From NCBI GenBank assembly GCA_016212275.1, contig JACRGR010000015.1, forward strand, positions 1 to 42,711: DNA of 42,711 nt. Direction: 5' to 3'. Below the pieces are notes generated by a model, which made no database searches, had not been told where the DNA came from, and saw only the letters and a list, made by a program, of their open reading frames with translations. Made by a program: the position numbers and the translations under genes. Source of the DNA: Nitrospinota bacterium (GTDB lineage Bacteria; Nitrospinota_A; UBA7883; JACRGQ01). Below, piece by piece: positions 8,191 through 15,859 of the stretch. Each line of letters starts with the position of its first letter. Positions within the stretch are counted from its first letter, which is position 1.

Positions 8191-8979
8191 TTACCGTTTC
8201 GTGTTGTTTGCCGTTTGCATCATTTCGTCCGATGTGGTGATCGCCTTCGAGTTCATTTCGTAGGCGCGCTGGGCCAATATCATGTTGGTCAGCTCTTCCA
8301 CCACGTTTACGTTCGAGGTCTCAATGGAGCCTTGTTGCACCAGCCCCAGTTCGTTCGTGCCGGGGTTCGACACGGCGGGGGTGCCGCTTGCATCCGATTC
8401 CTTGTACAGCCCCCTGCCGACCGATATGAGGCCCGCGGGGTTGATGAAGTTCGCCAGCTCTATCTGCCCCACCACGTTGGGGGTCACGGTGCCGGGTTGC
8501 ATCACCGAGATCGCGCCGGTGTTGCTGATCGAAATGGAGATCGCGTCCGCCGGGATGGTGACGGGCGGCTCCAGCGGCTCGCCGTCCGCCGTGACCATCT
8601 GTCCGGTATTGTCGAGTTTGAAGGTGCCGGTGCGGGAATACGCGGTGGTGCCGTCCGGCTGGAGAATCTGGAAAAACCCCTTGCCCTGTATGGCGAGGTC
8701 GAGTTCGTTGTTGGTCTGCTGGAAATCCCCTTGCTGGAAGTTCTTGGCTACGGCGGAGAGCTTCGCGCCCATGCCGATCTGAATGCCGGTGGGAATCTGG
8801 CTCCCCTGCGGCGTTTCGGTGCCGGGCATGCGGAGCGTTTGGTACAAAAGGTCTTGGAACTCCGCGCGGCTCCGTTTGAAGCCGTTAGTGCTTACGTTGG
8901 CCAGGTTGTTCGAGATGACGTTGATGTTTTCCTGCATCGCCCCCATTCCGGTGGCGGCCGTGAACAGCGATTTGATCAT
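8191..8979 (-). CDS. flgG: Flagellar distal rod protein FlgG
   Basis: FlgG forms the distal rod. The 262-residue length is typical. The N-terminus MIKSLFTAATGMGAMQENI followed by ISNNLANVSTNGFKRSRAEF, the QGDFQQTNNELDLAIQGKGF segment, and the C-terminus SNVNVVEELTNMILAQRAYE followed by TSDEMMQTANN are diagnostic for FlgG rather than other rod or hook proteins. It lies 18 bp after flgF. The ribosome site is a clear AGGAGAA. Confidence 0.97.
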   Translation of the reverse strand: MIKSLFTAATGMGAMQENINVISNNLANVSTNGFKRSRAEFQDLLYQTLRMPGTETPQGSQIPTGIQIGMGAKLSAVAKNFQQGDFQQTNNELDLAIQGKGFFQILQPDGTTAYSRTGTFKLDNTGQMVTADGEPLEPPVTIPADAISISISNTGAISVMQPGTVTPNVVGQIELANFINPAGLISVGRGLYKESDASGTPAVSNPGTNELGLVQQGSIETSNVNVVEELTNMILAQRAYEMNSKAITTSDEMMQTANNTKR

Positions 8980-8997
8980 ATTCTTTTCTCCTTTTGG

Positions 8998-9771
8998 TTA
9001 CGGTTTGGCGACGTCGTTGATAAGGCGCTGGGTCATGTCGTCGTGCGAGTGGATGGACTTCTGGAACGCCTCGTAGGTGCGCATGGCGGTTATCATCCGC
9101 GTCATTTCCACCACGGGGTTGATGTTCGAGCCTTCCAGGTATCCCTGTTTGACCAGCGCGGTGGAAGGTTCCGCAAGCGCGGCATCGTTGGTCTGGTACA
9201 GGCCGCGCCCGGTTTTCTGCAACACCCCTTTATCGGGGAAGTTCACCACTTTTATTTTCGCCAACACGTCCTTTGCATTGGCCACCACCGAGCCGTCTTC
9301 CTGTATGGCGAAATTGTCCGCGCCGATGTTGATAGTGGCGTTCCCTTCGTCCAACACGGGGTAGCCGTCGGATGTAACCAGCTCGCCTTCGGCGCTCACT
9401 TTGAAATTGCCGCCGCGGGTGTAGCGTTCCCCCTCCGGCGTCTGCACCGCTATGAAACCGTCGCCGTCCAGCGCGATGTCGAACGGGCTGGAGGTGGCCT
9501 GCAAGGCGCCTTGCGAAAAATCGGTGTATGTTTGCGATCCCATCATGTAGGCGGTCTCATCCCCCCCCTTTGTGAAGAACCCTTTTTTTATCTCTTCGGG
9601 GGTGGGCGGGTTCACGGGCTGGTTGAGCGATTTTTGCATGTAGGAAGAGAACAAAAGGCGGTCGGCCTTGTAGCCGTGCGTGTTCATGTTGGCCAGGTTG
9701 TTGGTGATGATGTCCATCATCCGCTCCTGCGCCAGGCTTCCGCTGGTGGTAACATAAATGCCTTTATCCAA
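8998..9771 (-). CDS. flgF: Flagellar proximal rod protein FlgF
   Basis: This rod protein is the first gene of the long minus-strand operon. The 257 residues carry the rod-family N-terminus (MDKGIYVTTSGSLAQERMMD, then ITNNLANMNTHGYKADR) and C-terminus (GSNINPVVEMTRMITAMRTY). The central SSPFDIALDGDGFIAVQTPE block matches FlgF. A strong AGGAGG ribosome site precedes the ATG, and a sigma-54-like promoter lies about 40 bp upstream. Confidence 0.93.
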   Translation of the reverse strand: MDKGIYVTTSGSLAQERMMDIITNNLANMNTHGYKADRLLFSSYMQKSLNQPVNPPTPEEIKKGFFTKGGDETAYMMGSQTYTDFSQGALQATSSPFDIALDGDGFIAVQTPEGERYTRGGNFKVSAEGELVTSDGYPVLDEGNATINIGADNFAIQEDGSVVANAKDVLAKIKVVNFPDKGVLQKTGRGLYQTNDAALAEPSTALVKQGYLEGSNINPVVEMTRMITAMRTYEAFQKSIHSHDDMTQRLINDVAKP

Positions 9772-9811
9772 AATATCCTCCTGTCAAAAATCCATCTCCA
9801 CCCTCTGGATA

Positions 9812-9827
9812 ATCAAGATGCGTGCCA
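9812..9827 (-). promoter_or_regulatory. Sigma-54 promoter for the flgF operon
   Basis: The minus-strand sequence TGGCACG-CATC-TTGAT matches the sigma-54 -24/-12 consensus TGGCACG-N4-TTGCA/T. The -24 GG is exact; the -12 GC is GA. Transcription would begin about 12 nt downstream, roughly 30 bp before the flgF start. Class-II flagellar rod and hook genes are often RpoN-dependent in bacteria with this gene order. The rest of 9828-10005 shows no gene. Confidence 0.55.
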
Positions 9828-10005
9828 ATGACCGGAATCGCTTTTGGGCAAAATGGGATTGGATATGCGGAACTTATTGAAATGCAACCTTATTTGCCTG
9901 TGAAATGAATGGTGCGTGTGATTGCGGTATCAGAAGGTACGTTTGCCAACAGCCGAGTGGATGGCGGAATTTACCTTGTCAGTGTCAATTCCCCAGCTAG
10001 GGTTC

Positions 10006-10425
10006 TCACGCGGAGGCTTCCATCTCTTCTTTCCCATTCCGTCTGGAGAGATGGTTTTCGATGTACCACTCAAGTTTGCTGAAACTGAACGGCTTGGTCA
10101 TAAATTCGTTCGCTCCCAACTTCAGAACCAAATCCCTGATATGTTGCGCGATTGAAGCGGACATGGCGATGATCGGAACATCACGGTGCGTTTCCGACTG
10201 GCGCACGGAGCGGATAAGCTCGTAGCCGTCCATTTCCGGCATCATCAGGTCGGTGATTATGATGTCGGGCCGGAAAGTTTCCAGCGCTATCAGCGCCTCC
10301 ACCCCGTTTTCCGCGTTCAAGACGCTGTGTCCCATATTTTGTAATTCGTAATTGAGCACGTCGCTCATCAGCGGGTCGTCCTCAACCAGCAACACGGTTC
10401 CGCTTTTGCAGGCGGTCATATCCAT
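10006..10425 (-). CDS. Single-domain response regulator (CheY-like)
   Basis: This 139-residue stand-alone receiver domain has the acidic pair VEDD (residues 14-17), the phospho-acceptor Asp in IITDLMMPEMDGYE (Asp59), a conserved Ser in the switch position (AMSAS) and Lys-Pro in FMTKPF (111-112). There is no output domain; the short charged tail (RRNGKEEMEASA) is not a known module. I start at MDMTACKS, not two codons earlier, because the GGAGG site then lies 7 nt upstream instead of 1. It is divergent from the arabinose cassette. Its partner kinase is not identifiable here. Confidence 0.85.
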   Translation of the reverse strand: MDMTACKSGTVLLVEDDPLMSDVLNYELQNMGHSVLNAENGVEALIALETFRPDIIITDLMMPEMDGYELIRSVRQSETHRDVPIIAMSASIAQHIRDLVLKLGANEFMTKPFSFSKLEWYIENHLSRRNGKEEMEASA

Positions 10426-10481
10426 TTTCATTCCTCCAATGGTTCCGGGGAAATTATCGCGGCAAAGTTTATTGTGGTACA

Positions 10482-10497
10482 TACGCCGTATGGCGTA
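10482..10497. promoter_or_regulatory. Palindrome in the divergent intergenic region
   Basis: TACGCC-GTAT-GGCGTA is a perfect inverted repeat of 6-bp arms, between the divergent response regulator and UbiA-type genes. It could be an operator; no matching regulator is evident. Confidence 0.25.
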
Positions 10498-10574
10498 GAA
10501 AAGCGGCATCCCGGCCGTTCCTCCCCGATACCGGTTGCCTCGGCGTGAAGAATGACGGAAAATCCACATAGGCA

Positions 10575-11444
10575 ATGAAAAATAAATATGTTCTTCTGTT
10601 GCGCCCCCATCACTGGGTGAAGAACCTGTTCGTGTTCGCGCCTCTGTTCTTCGGCCACAAGTTCGGCGATGTGGGGCTTTTGTGGCAAACGCTCCTCACG
10701 TTCGCCGCGTTTTCCATGACCGCGAGCGGTGTGTACGTTTTTAACGATATATGGGACGCGAATGAAGACAGGCGCCACCCCGTGAAAATGAGCCGCCCCA
10801 TAGCTTCGGGCGATATAACACCTCAAACAGCATATGCCATTTCGGCGGTGTTTCTTGCGGGGGGCGTCGCGCTTTCGGCAATATCGGGGGGCATGGTCTG
10901 GCAGTTCGTTCTCTTTTATGCCTTGCTGAACATCGCGTACACCATCCGGCTCAAGCATATCCCCCTGCTGGACGTGTCGGTGGTTTCCGCGGGATTCGTC
11001 ATCCGCCTTCTGGCGGGTTCGGCGGCGACCGGCGTGCCCCTCTCCGTGTGGATCATCATCACCACGTTCCTGCTGTCGCTGTTCCTCGCGCTGGCCAAGC
11101 GGCGGGAGGACATCCTGCTCTTCCAGAAAAATGGTCAGGTGACCCGCAAGGCGATGGACGGGTACAATCTCGATTTCCTGAACGTGGCGATGGGGACGAT
11201 GGCGACGGTGGTGATGATCGCCTACCTGATGTACACCGTGTCGCCGGACGTGACGGGAAGGCTCCACAGCGGCAACCTGTACCTCACCGCGTTTTTCGTG
11301 CTACTGGGCATACTGCGCTACATGCAGATAGAGTTTGTGGAAGGGAACGGCGGCAACCCCACCTCGGTGCTGTTCAAGGACCGTTTCCTGCAAGCCGTCA
11401 TCGCCGGATGGGTGCTGGCCTTCGCGTGGATACTGTACGGGTGA
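10575..11444 (+). CDS. UbiA-family decaprenyl-phosphate phosphoribosyltransferase-like protein
   Basis: This integral-membrane prenyltransferase-fold enzyme (289 residues, about nine hydrophobic helices) carries the UbiA Asp-rich motif as NDIWDANEDRRHPVKMSRP (about 57-75) and a second-loop YTIRLKHIPLLDV (about 116-128). These match the DPPR synthase (Rv3806c) subgroup, which moves 5-phosphoribose from PRPP onto a polyprenyl phosphate, more than quinone-pathway UbiA. The next two genes, overlapping by 4 bp each, encode DprE1- and DprE2-like enzymes, which strongly supports this function. The dedicated phosphatase (Rv3807c type) is not in the window. Confidence 0.85.
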   Translation: MKNKYVLLLRPHHWVKNLFVFAPLFFGHKFGDVGLLWQTLLTFAAFSMTASGVYVFNDIWDANEDRRHPVKMSRPIASGDITPQTAYAISAVFLAGGVALSAISGGMVWQFVLFYALLNIAYTIRLKHIPLLDVSVVSAGFVIRLLAGSAATGVPLSVWIIITTFLLSLFLALAKRREDILLFQKNGQVTRKAMDGYNLDFLNVAMGTMATVVMIAYLMYTVSPDVTGRLHSGNLYLTAFFVLLGILRYMQIEFVEGNGGNPTSVLFKDRFLQAVIAGWVLAFAWILYG

Positions 11445-12757
11445 ACGCCGCCGCCGTAAAAAAACGGATCGCCAATTGGGGAAATTACCCCGTGGTGGAG
11501 GCGGAGGTCGCGCGGCTTGAAACGGAGGAGCGGCTCGCCGGGCTTCTGTCCCGGCCGATGATCGCGCGTGGCATGGGGCGGTGCTACGGCGACGCTTCGC
11601 TGGGGGAGCGCGTGCTTTCCACTTTGCCGCACGACCGGTTCTTGTCCTTTGACGAAGGGACGGGAGACCTTGAGTGCCAAGCGGGAACCGTTCTTGGAAC
11701 CATTGTGGAAACATTCGTCCCGCGCGGCTGGTTCTTGCCGGTTACGCCCGGCACCAGGTTCGTCACGGTGGGCGGGGCCATTTCGGCGGACGTGCATGGC
11801 AAAAACCACCACATTGATGGGAGTTTTTGCCGCCACGTCCGCTCCCTGCGGGTGATGACGGCGGATGGCGGGATCGTGAATTGTTCCCAAAACGAAAACG
11901 CCGAACTGTTCGATACCGTGTGCGGCGGCATGGGGTTGGCCGGTATCATCCTTTCGGCGGTTATCCGGCTGAAAAAGGTCGAAACGCCCTACGTCCGCCA
12001 AGAGACGGTGAAGGCCAAAGACCTTGGGGAGGTCATGGACCTGTTTGAACGGTCGGCTGATTGGCCATACAGCGTGGCGTGGATAGATTGCCTTTCGGGT
12101 TCTGGCCGCGCGCTTATGATACGCGGCGCGCATGCCACGCGGGAAGAAGCATTGGGACTGCCGGTCTCCGGGGCGAAAACCCCTTCGTTGAACGTGCCGT
12201 TCTTTTTGCCGTCGTTCGCGCTCAACGGCGTCTCGGTAAAGCTGTTCAACGCGCTTTATTATGCAAAAGCGCGGCGCGGGGTGACAACAGCCATCACAGG
12301 TTATGAATCGTTCTTTTATCCGCTCGACGGCGTGCAAAATTGGAACCGCATTTATGGACGGCGCGGGTTCGTGCAGTACCAACTCGTTCTGCCCAAGGAG
12401 CAAAGCCGCGCGGGAATAGCGGCGGTGCTGAAACGGGTGGCGGATGCGGGACAAGGCTCGTTCCTCGCGGTGCTGAAACTGCTTGGCAAGGGGGAACACC
12501 TGCTATCATTCCCGATGGAGGGATACACGCTGGCGCTCGATTTTCCGATCACGAAAAACCTGTTCGGCCTGTTGGACGAACTCGACGCGATCGTTTTGCG
12601 CCACGGCGGTCGGCTGTACCTGGCGAAAGACGCGCGGATGAACGCCGGAACCTTTAATAAAGGGTATGCCAACGCCGATGCGTTCCGCGCCCGGAAAGCG
12701 AAGTTCGACCCGCGCGGGGTTTTCCAGTCGCTTCAATCGAAGAGGCTTCATATATGA
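11441..12757 (+). CDS. dprE1: DprE1-like decaprenylphosphoryl-beta-D-ribose 2'-oxidase
   Basis: This 438-residue FAD oxidoreductase (VAO family) starts at a GTG that overlaps the previous stop (GTGA). The FAD-binding signature PGTRFVTVGGAISADVHGKN is followed by HHIDGSF (about 103-129), as in mycobacterial DprE1. The C-terminal YLAKDAR (393-399) keeps the substrate-site Lys (Lys418 in M. tuberculosis). It would oxidise the 2'-hydroxyl of polyprenylphosphoryl ribose to the keto form. The position of M. tuberculosis Cys387, the covalent target of benzothiazinones, is Ala365 here (GYTLALDFPI). It overlaps dprE2 by 4 bp (ATGA). Confidence 0.88.
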   Translation: MNAAAVKKRIANWGNYPVVEAEVARLETEERLAGLLSRPMIARGMGRCYGDASLGERVLSTLPHDRFLSFDEGTGDLECQAGTVLGTIVETFVPRGWFLPVTPGTRFVTVGGAISADVHGKNHHIDGSFCRHVRSLRVMTADGGIVNCSQNENAELFDTVCGGMGLAGIILSAVIRLKKVETPYVRQETVKAKDLGEVMDLFERSADWPYSVAWIDCLSGSGRALMIRGAHATREEALGLPVSGAKTPSLNVPFFLPSFALNGVSVKLFNALYYAKARRGVTTAITGYESFFYPLDGVQNWNRIYGRRGFVQYQLVLPKEQSRAGIAAVLKRVADAGQGSFLAVLKLLGKGEHLLSFPMEGYTLALDFPITKNLFGLLDELDAIVLRHGGRLYLAKDARMNAGTFNKGYANADAFRARKAKFDPRGVFQSLQSKRLHI

Positions 12758-13485
12758 AGTACGTTCTGATCATCGGGGCGCGGTCAGATTTGGGGCGCGA
12801 GATCGCGCGGCTGTTCGCCGGGAACGGTTTTGGCGTTTATCTCGCCGCGCGCCAGAGCGCGGGGCTTGCCGCCGAATGCGAGCACCTGAAGATCCGTTAT
12901 GGCGTACAGGCCAAAACGGTGGAGTGCGACCTGCGGGATTTTTCCTCTCACGCACCGCTGTACGGAAGCCTCCATCCCAAGCCGGAGGGCGCGGTCTGCG
13001 TGGTGGGATATTTGGGGAGCGAGGATAAAGCAAAGACCGATTTTACCGAAGCCCGGCAAATAATGGAAACGAACTTTGTGGGGTGCGTGTCCATCCTCAA
13101 CGCCGTCGCGGAAGATTTTGAAAAACGCGGGGAGGGGTTCATCATTGGCGTCAGTTCCGTGGCGGGGGACCGGGGCAGGCGCAAGACCTGCATCTATGGT
13201 AGCGCCAAGGCGGGGTTCACCGCATACCTCTCCGGCCTGCGCAACCGCCTGCACCGCCACGGCGTGCGGGTGCTGACCGTAAAGCCCGGCTGGATGGACA
13301 CGAAGATGACCGAAGGGATGAACCTGCCCCCGTTATTCACCGCCCAACCGGAAGACGCGGCGCGGGACGTCTTCCGCGCGTGGCAAAAAGGGAAGGACGT
13401 GGTTTACACCAAGTGGATGTGGCGATATATCATGTGGGTCATCGTCCATATCCCGGAACGGATCTTTAAAAAGATGGACCTGTAA
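12754..13485 (+). CDS. dprE2: DprE2-like decaprenylphosphoryl-2-keto-ribose reductase
   Basis: This 243-residue short-chain dehydrogenase/reductase would reduce the 2-keto intermediate to polyprenylphosphoryl-D-arabinofuranose with NAD(P)H. The N-terminal cofactor motif is IIGARSDLGREIA. The active site shows SSVAG and YGSAK (Tyr-x3-Lys). The C-terminal region WRYIMWVIVHIPERIFKKM is hydrophobic and basic, as in DprE2 homologues that work at the membrane. Translational overlap with dprE1 supports the pairing. By sequence alone it would only be a generic SDR, so the name leans on context. Confidence 0.82.
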   Translation: MKYVLIIGARSDLGREIARLFAGNGFGVYLAARQSAGLAAECEHLKIRYGVQAKTVECDLRDFSSHAPLYGSLHPKPEGAVCVVGYLGSEDKAKTDFTEARQIMETNFVGCVSILNAVAEDFEKRGEGFIIGVSSVAGDRGRRKTCIYGSAKAGFTAYLSGLRNRLHRHGVRVLTVKPGWMDTKMTEGMNLPPLFTAQPEDAARDVFRAWQKGKDVVYTKWMWRYIMWVIVHIPERIFKKMDL

Positions 13486-13512
13486 ACGGCCGGGGGGGGG
13501 AACCGCCTTCGC

Positions 13513-13540
13513 CGTCAGACGCTCCGGTCGGCGACTGACG
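13513..13540 (+). terminator. Hairpin after the arabinose cassette
   Basis: CGTCAG-CG-CCG pairs with CGG-CG-CTGACG, with two unpaired bases per arm. It lies 28 bp after dprE2, and a short T run (TTTT) follows within the adjoining repeat. It may terminate the cassette. Confidence 0.4.
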
Positions 13541-13542
13541 AG

Positions 13543-13674
13543 AGCATTTTAACTTAATATTGATACAGTACCCTGTCATTCTGAAGGAGCCTTGGCGACT
13601 GAAGAATCTCGCGGTAGAGATTCTTCGCTTCGCTCAGAATGACACCGCGGTGTACGCAAGATAAATTATATGCA
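13543..13674 (+). repeat. Dispersed repeat, copy 1
   Basis: This roughly 130-bp element is repeated in the same orientation at 25243-25376. It contains long inverted arms (GTCATTCTGA near 13574; TCAGAATGAC near 13634), an inner GAATCTC/GAGATTC stem, and the end AGCATTTTAACTTAAT. The right end of copy 2 is nearly the inverse of that end, which implies terminal inverted repeats. It sits between two convergent genes and probably acts as a bidirectional terminator. The GCGAAGCGAAGAATC-type motif is widely seen in intergenic repeats of other bacteria. Confidence 0.85.
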
Positions 13675-14136
13675 CTAGTCCGTGCGTTTAATCCAGTTGC
13701 CGAGGGATTTCTCCAGCCGTCTTTGCTTTTCCGCTTCGGTGGATTCCTCATCCAGCTTGTCCTTCGTCTTGCCCGCGTTCAATTCCATCTTTTTCGCCAG
13801 AAGGGTGTTCCCTTTCACCCGGCTTTCGGGGTCTGAGAAGTCCACCCCCTCAAGCATTTCGTCAATCGAACGTTCCCTGCCGTGGGGGTCTTCGAGGATC
13901 GCCTTGAAGGATTTGCCCATCTCGTCGGGAGTGACCGTTTTTGTTTTCGCGGCGTCTTCTTTGCTCTTTTTCGAGGCCATCCAGCTTCCCAAAAACGCGG
14001 AAACGGTGATCAGCGCCGCCAAGGCCGCGACAAACGCGATCTTGCGCCCGCCCGATTTTTTCGGCGGCGGCGCGTGTTGTATCGGCCCTACGTCAATCGC
14101 CGGTTGTTCTTCATTCTCATCGGGCATTTCGACCAT
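13675..14136 (-). CDS. Single-pass membrane protein of unknown function
   Basis: This protein of about 153 residues has an acidic and Pro-rich cytoplasmic N-terminus (MPDENEEQPAIDV; APPPKKSGGRK), one transmembrane helix (IAFVAALAALITVSAFLGSW), and then a highly charged, probably periplasmic or coiled tail ending GNWIKRTD. No domain is recognised. The start is uncertain: an upstream ATG at 14160 is possible, and a TATAAT-like sequence between the two starts could be its promoter. None of the starts has a good ribosome site. It is divergent from the GT-C gene and converges on dprE2. Confidence 0.6.
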   Translation of the reverse strand: MVEMPDENEEQPAIDVGPIQHAPPPKKSGGRKIAFVAALAALITVSAFLGSWMASKKSKEDAAKTKTVTPDEMGKSFKAILEDPHGRERSIDEMLEGVDFSDPESRVKGNTLLAKKMELNAGKTKDKLDEESTEAEKQRRLEKSLGNWIKRTD

Positions 14137-14180
14137 TGGGCGATTATACAACTTTTGCATCGGGCGGGTATGATTGGCGG

Positions 14181-15854
14181 ATGGAGCATCAGCGCGCGAT
14201 CGGTAAAATTTCCGGCCTGTTCCTTGTGCCCGCGGTCGCCGGCGTAATCTTGTATTTGGCGGCGCACCTCATCGGCGTAAAGGCGGCGGCGGTAGCCGGC
14301 GCAATCGTCCTTTTGTGCTGGGTCTGCGCGCTTGTGGCGGCGGCGCTGAAAGGTGGCGTATTTTCCGGATTCCCGCGATGGGCGGTGGCGGTTTTCGGGC
14401 TGGTCACGCTGTGGACGCTGTGGCTATCGTCGGCGCCGCCGTACTACCGCGACGACCTGATAATCCATCTGGCGTTCCCCAAGCATGTGTTGCTGGAGGG
14501 CGCGTGGAACACGCTCCCCTTCCAGCCGTCGTCCTACAGCCCGAATTTCCTTGCTCCCTTGAACATGGCGCTGGTGAATGCCGGGCTGGACTGGACGGCG
14601 TCGTTCATCCCAGCGCTGTATTTCCTTGCCACCGCGCTGTTGCTGGCGCATTGGGTGGCGGTGGAGCACGGCGAAGGATGGGGCGCGTGGGCGGCGGGCG
14701 CGTTACTTTCGCTTCCGCTGTTTTTCCGGCTTTCCACCACCGCGTATAACGATCCGGTGGCCATGTTCTTCTCGTGCGCGGGCGCGTACTGGTTTTGCCG
14801 TTGGCTGGAAACATTGGCCGTGGAAGACGGGGCGAAAGGCGCTTTGGCCTTGGCCGCCGGAAGCGTGGTGAAGTACAACGCGGGATTATTGCTGGCGGCG
14901 TTGCTTTGTGTCCTCTTCTTTTTAAAACGCGGAAACGCCCGCGCATGGGTGAAAATGGCCGCCGTAAACGCCGCCGCGGTATTGGCGTTTTGCGGCCCGT
15001 GGTGGCTGGCGGGGGGGGCGCCGGAGACCGGCTTTTCCCCGTTCAATGGGCCAATCCACGAGCGGATGGTGATGTGCGGCGAAAACGCGATTTCAGCGCT
15101 TGCGTCCCCCGTGCGGGTATTTTTCCAAGGGGAAGAGGGAAGCCGTTGCGGGTTCGACGGCACGTTGAATCCGCTTTTTCTCATTTTCGGGTTCGCGGTA
15201 TTCGCCGTTGCGCGCCCCACGTCCCATCGCTTGCTCGGCGGGGCCACCGCGCTGTTCATGGCCGCCGCCGTGTTGCTGGCGTCGATCATGGCGCGCTACT
15301 TTTTACCGGTCATACCGTTATTGGTTTTTCTTTGCGCCGGCTTTTTCGCGGCGGCGGACCGGCGCGGATACAAGGCCGTGGCCGTTATCTGCGCCACGGC
15401 GGTGATCGGGTGGAATGTATGGGGGTATGCGCACGCGGCGCGGAGCTTTTCGGGGTGGGCCTATCTGACCGGCCATGAGACCAAAAACGCCTTTTTGGCG
15501 CGCCACATTCCCACCTACGGAGCGACGGAATACATGAACGCCCATTTGAAAAAGACCGATACGGTTTATTTTGTTTTCACGGGCAATCAGGTTTACTATA
15601 CGGGTATACGGTATTTCTATGATTCATATTGGGATGGCACGACGCTGATGAGGCATTTTGCTCCGGGCAACAGTGCGTTTGCCGCCGCCAACGGGCTGAA
15701 GGCGGCGGGCATCTCGCACCTGCTTTACCGCGCGGATCTGATGCGCAGATACGTTGAGCAAAACCGGCTGGAAGTCGTTTTCGCGGAATTTATTTCCCGC
15801 CATGCGCGGGTGGAATATGAGGACGGAGCCGCCACTCTTCTGGCGCTGAAATAA
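14181..15854 (+). CDS. GT-C-type polytopic glycosyltransferase
   Basis: This 557-residue inner-membrane protein has ten or more hydrophobic helices and a hydrophilic C-terminal domain (from about residue 430). The first periplasmic loop carries PPYYRDDLIIHLAFPKHVL, where paired Asp residues sit in the position of the GT-C catalytic acids. GT-C enzymes use polyprenyl-phosphate sugars as donors. Because the neighbouring cassette makes exactly such a donor, arabinofuranosyl transfer is a reasonable hypothesis, but the acceptor is unknown. I start at MEHQRAIG rather than 15 codons upstream, because that extension is hydrophilic and overlaps the divergent gene. Confidence 0.7.
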   Translation: MEHQRAIGKISGLFLVPAVAGVILYLAAHLIGVKAAAVAGAIVLLCWVCALVAAALKGGVFSGFPRWAVAVFGLVTLWTLWLSSAPPYYRDDLIIHLAFPKHVLLEGAWNTLPFQPSSYSPNFLAPLNMALVNAGLDWTASFIPALYFLATALLLAHWVAVEHGEGWGAWAAGALLSLPLFFRLSTTAYNDPVAMFFSCAGAYWFCRWLETLAVEDGAKGALALAAGSVVKYNAGLLLAALLCVLFFLKRGNARAWVKMAAVNAAAVLAFCGPWWLAGGAPETGFSPFNGPIHERMVMCGENAISALASPVRVFFQGEEGSRCGFDGTLNPLFLIFGFAVFAVARPTSHRLLGGATALFMAAAVLLASIMARYFLPVIPLLVFLCAGFFAAADRRGYKAVAVICATAVIGWNVWGYAHAARSFSGWAYLTGHETKNAFLARHIPTYGATEYMNAHLKKTDTVYFVFTGNQVYYTGIRYFYDSYWDGTTLMRHFAPGNSAFAAANGLKAAGISHLLYRADLMRRYVEQNRLEVVFAEFISRHARVEYEDGAATLLALK

Positions 15855-15859
15855 CGGGA

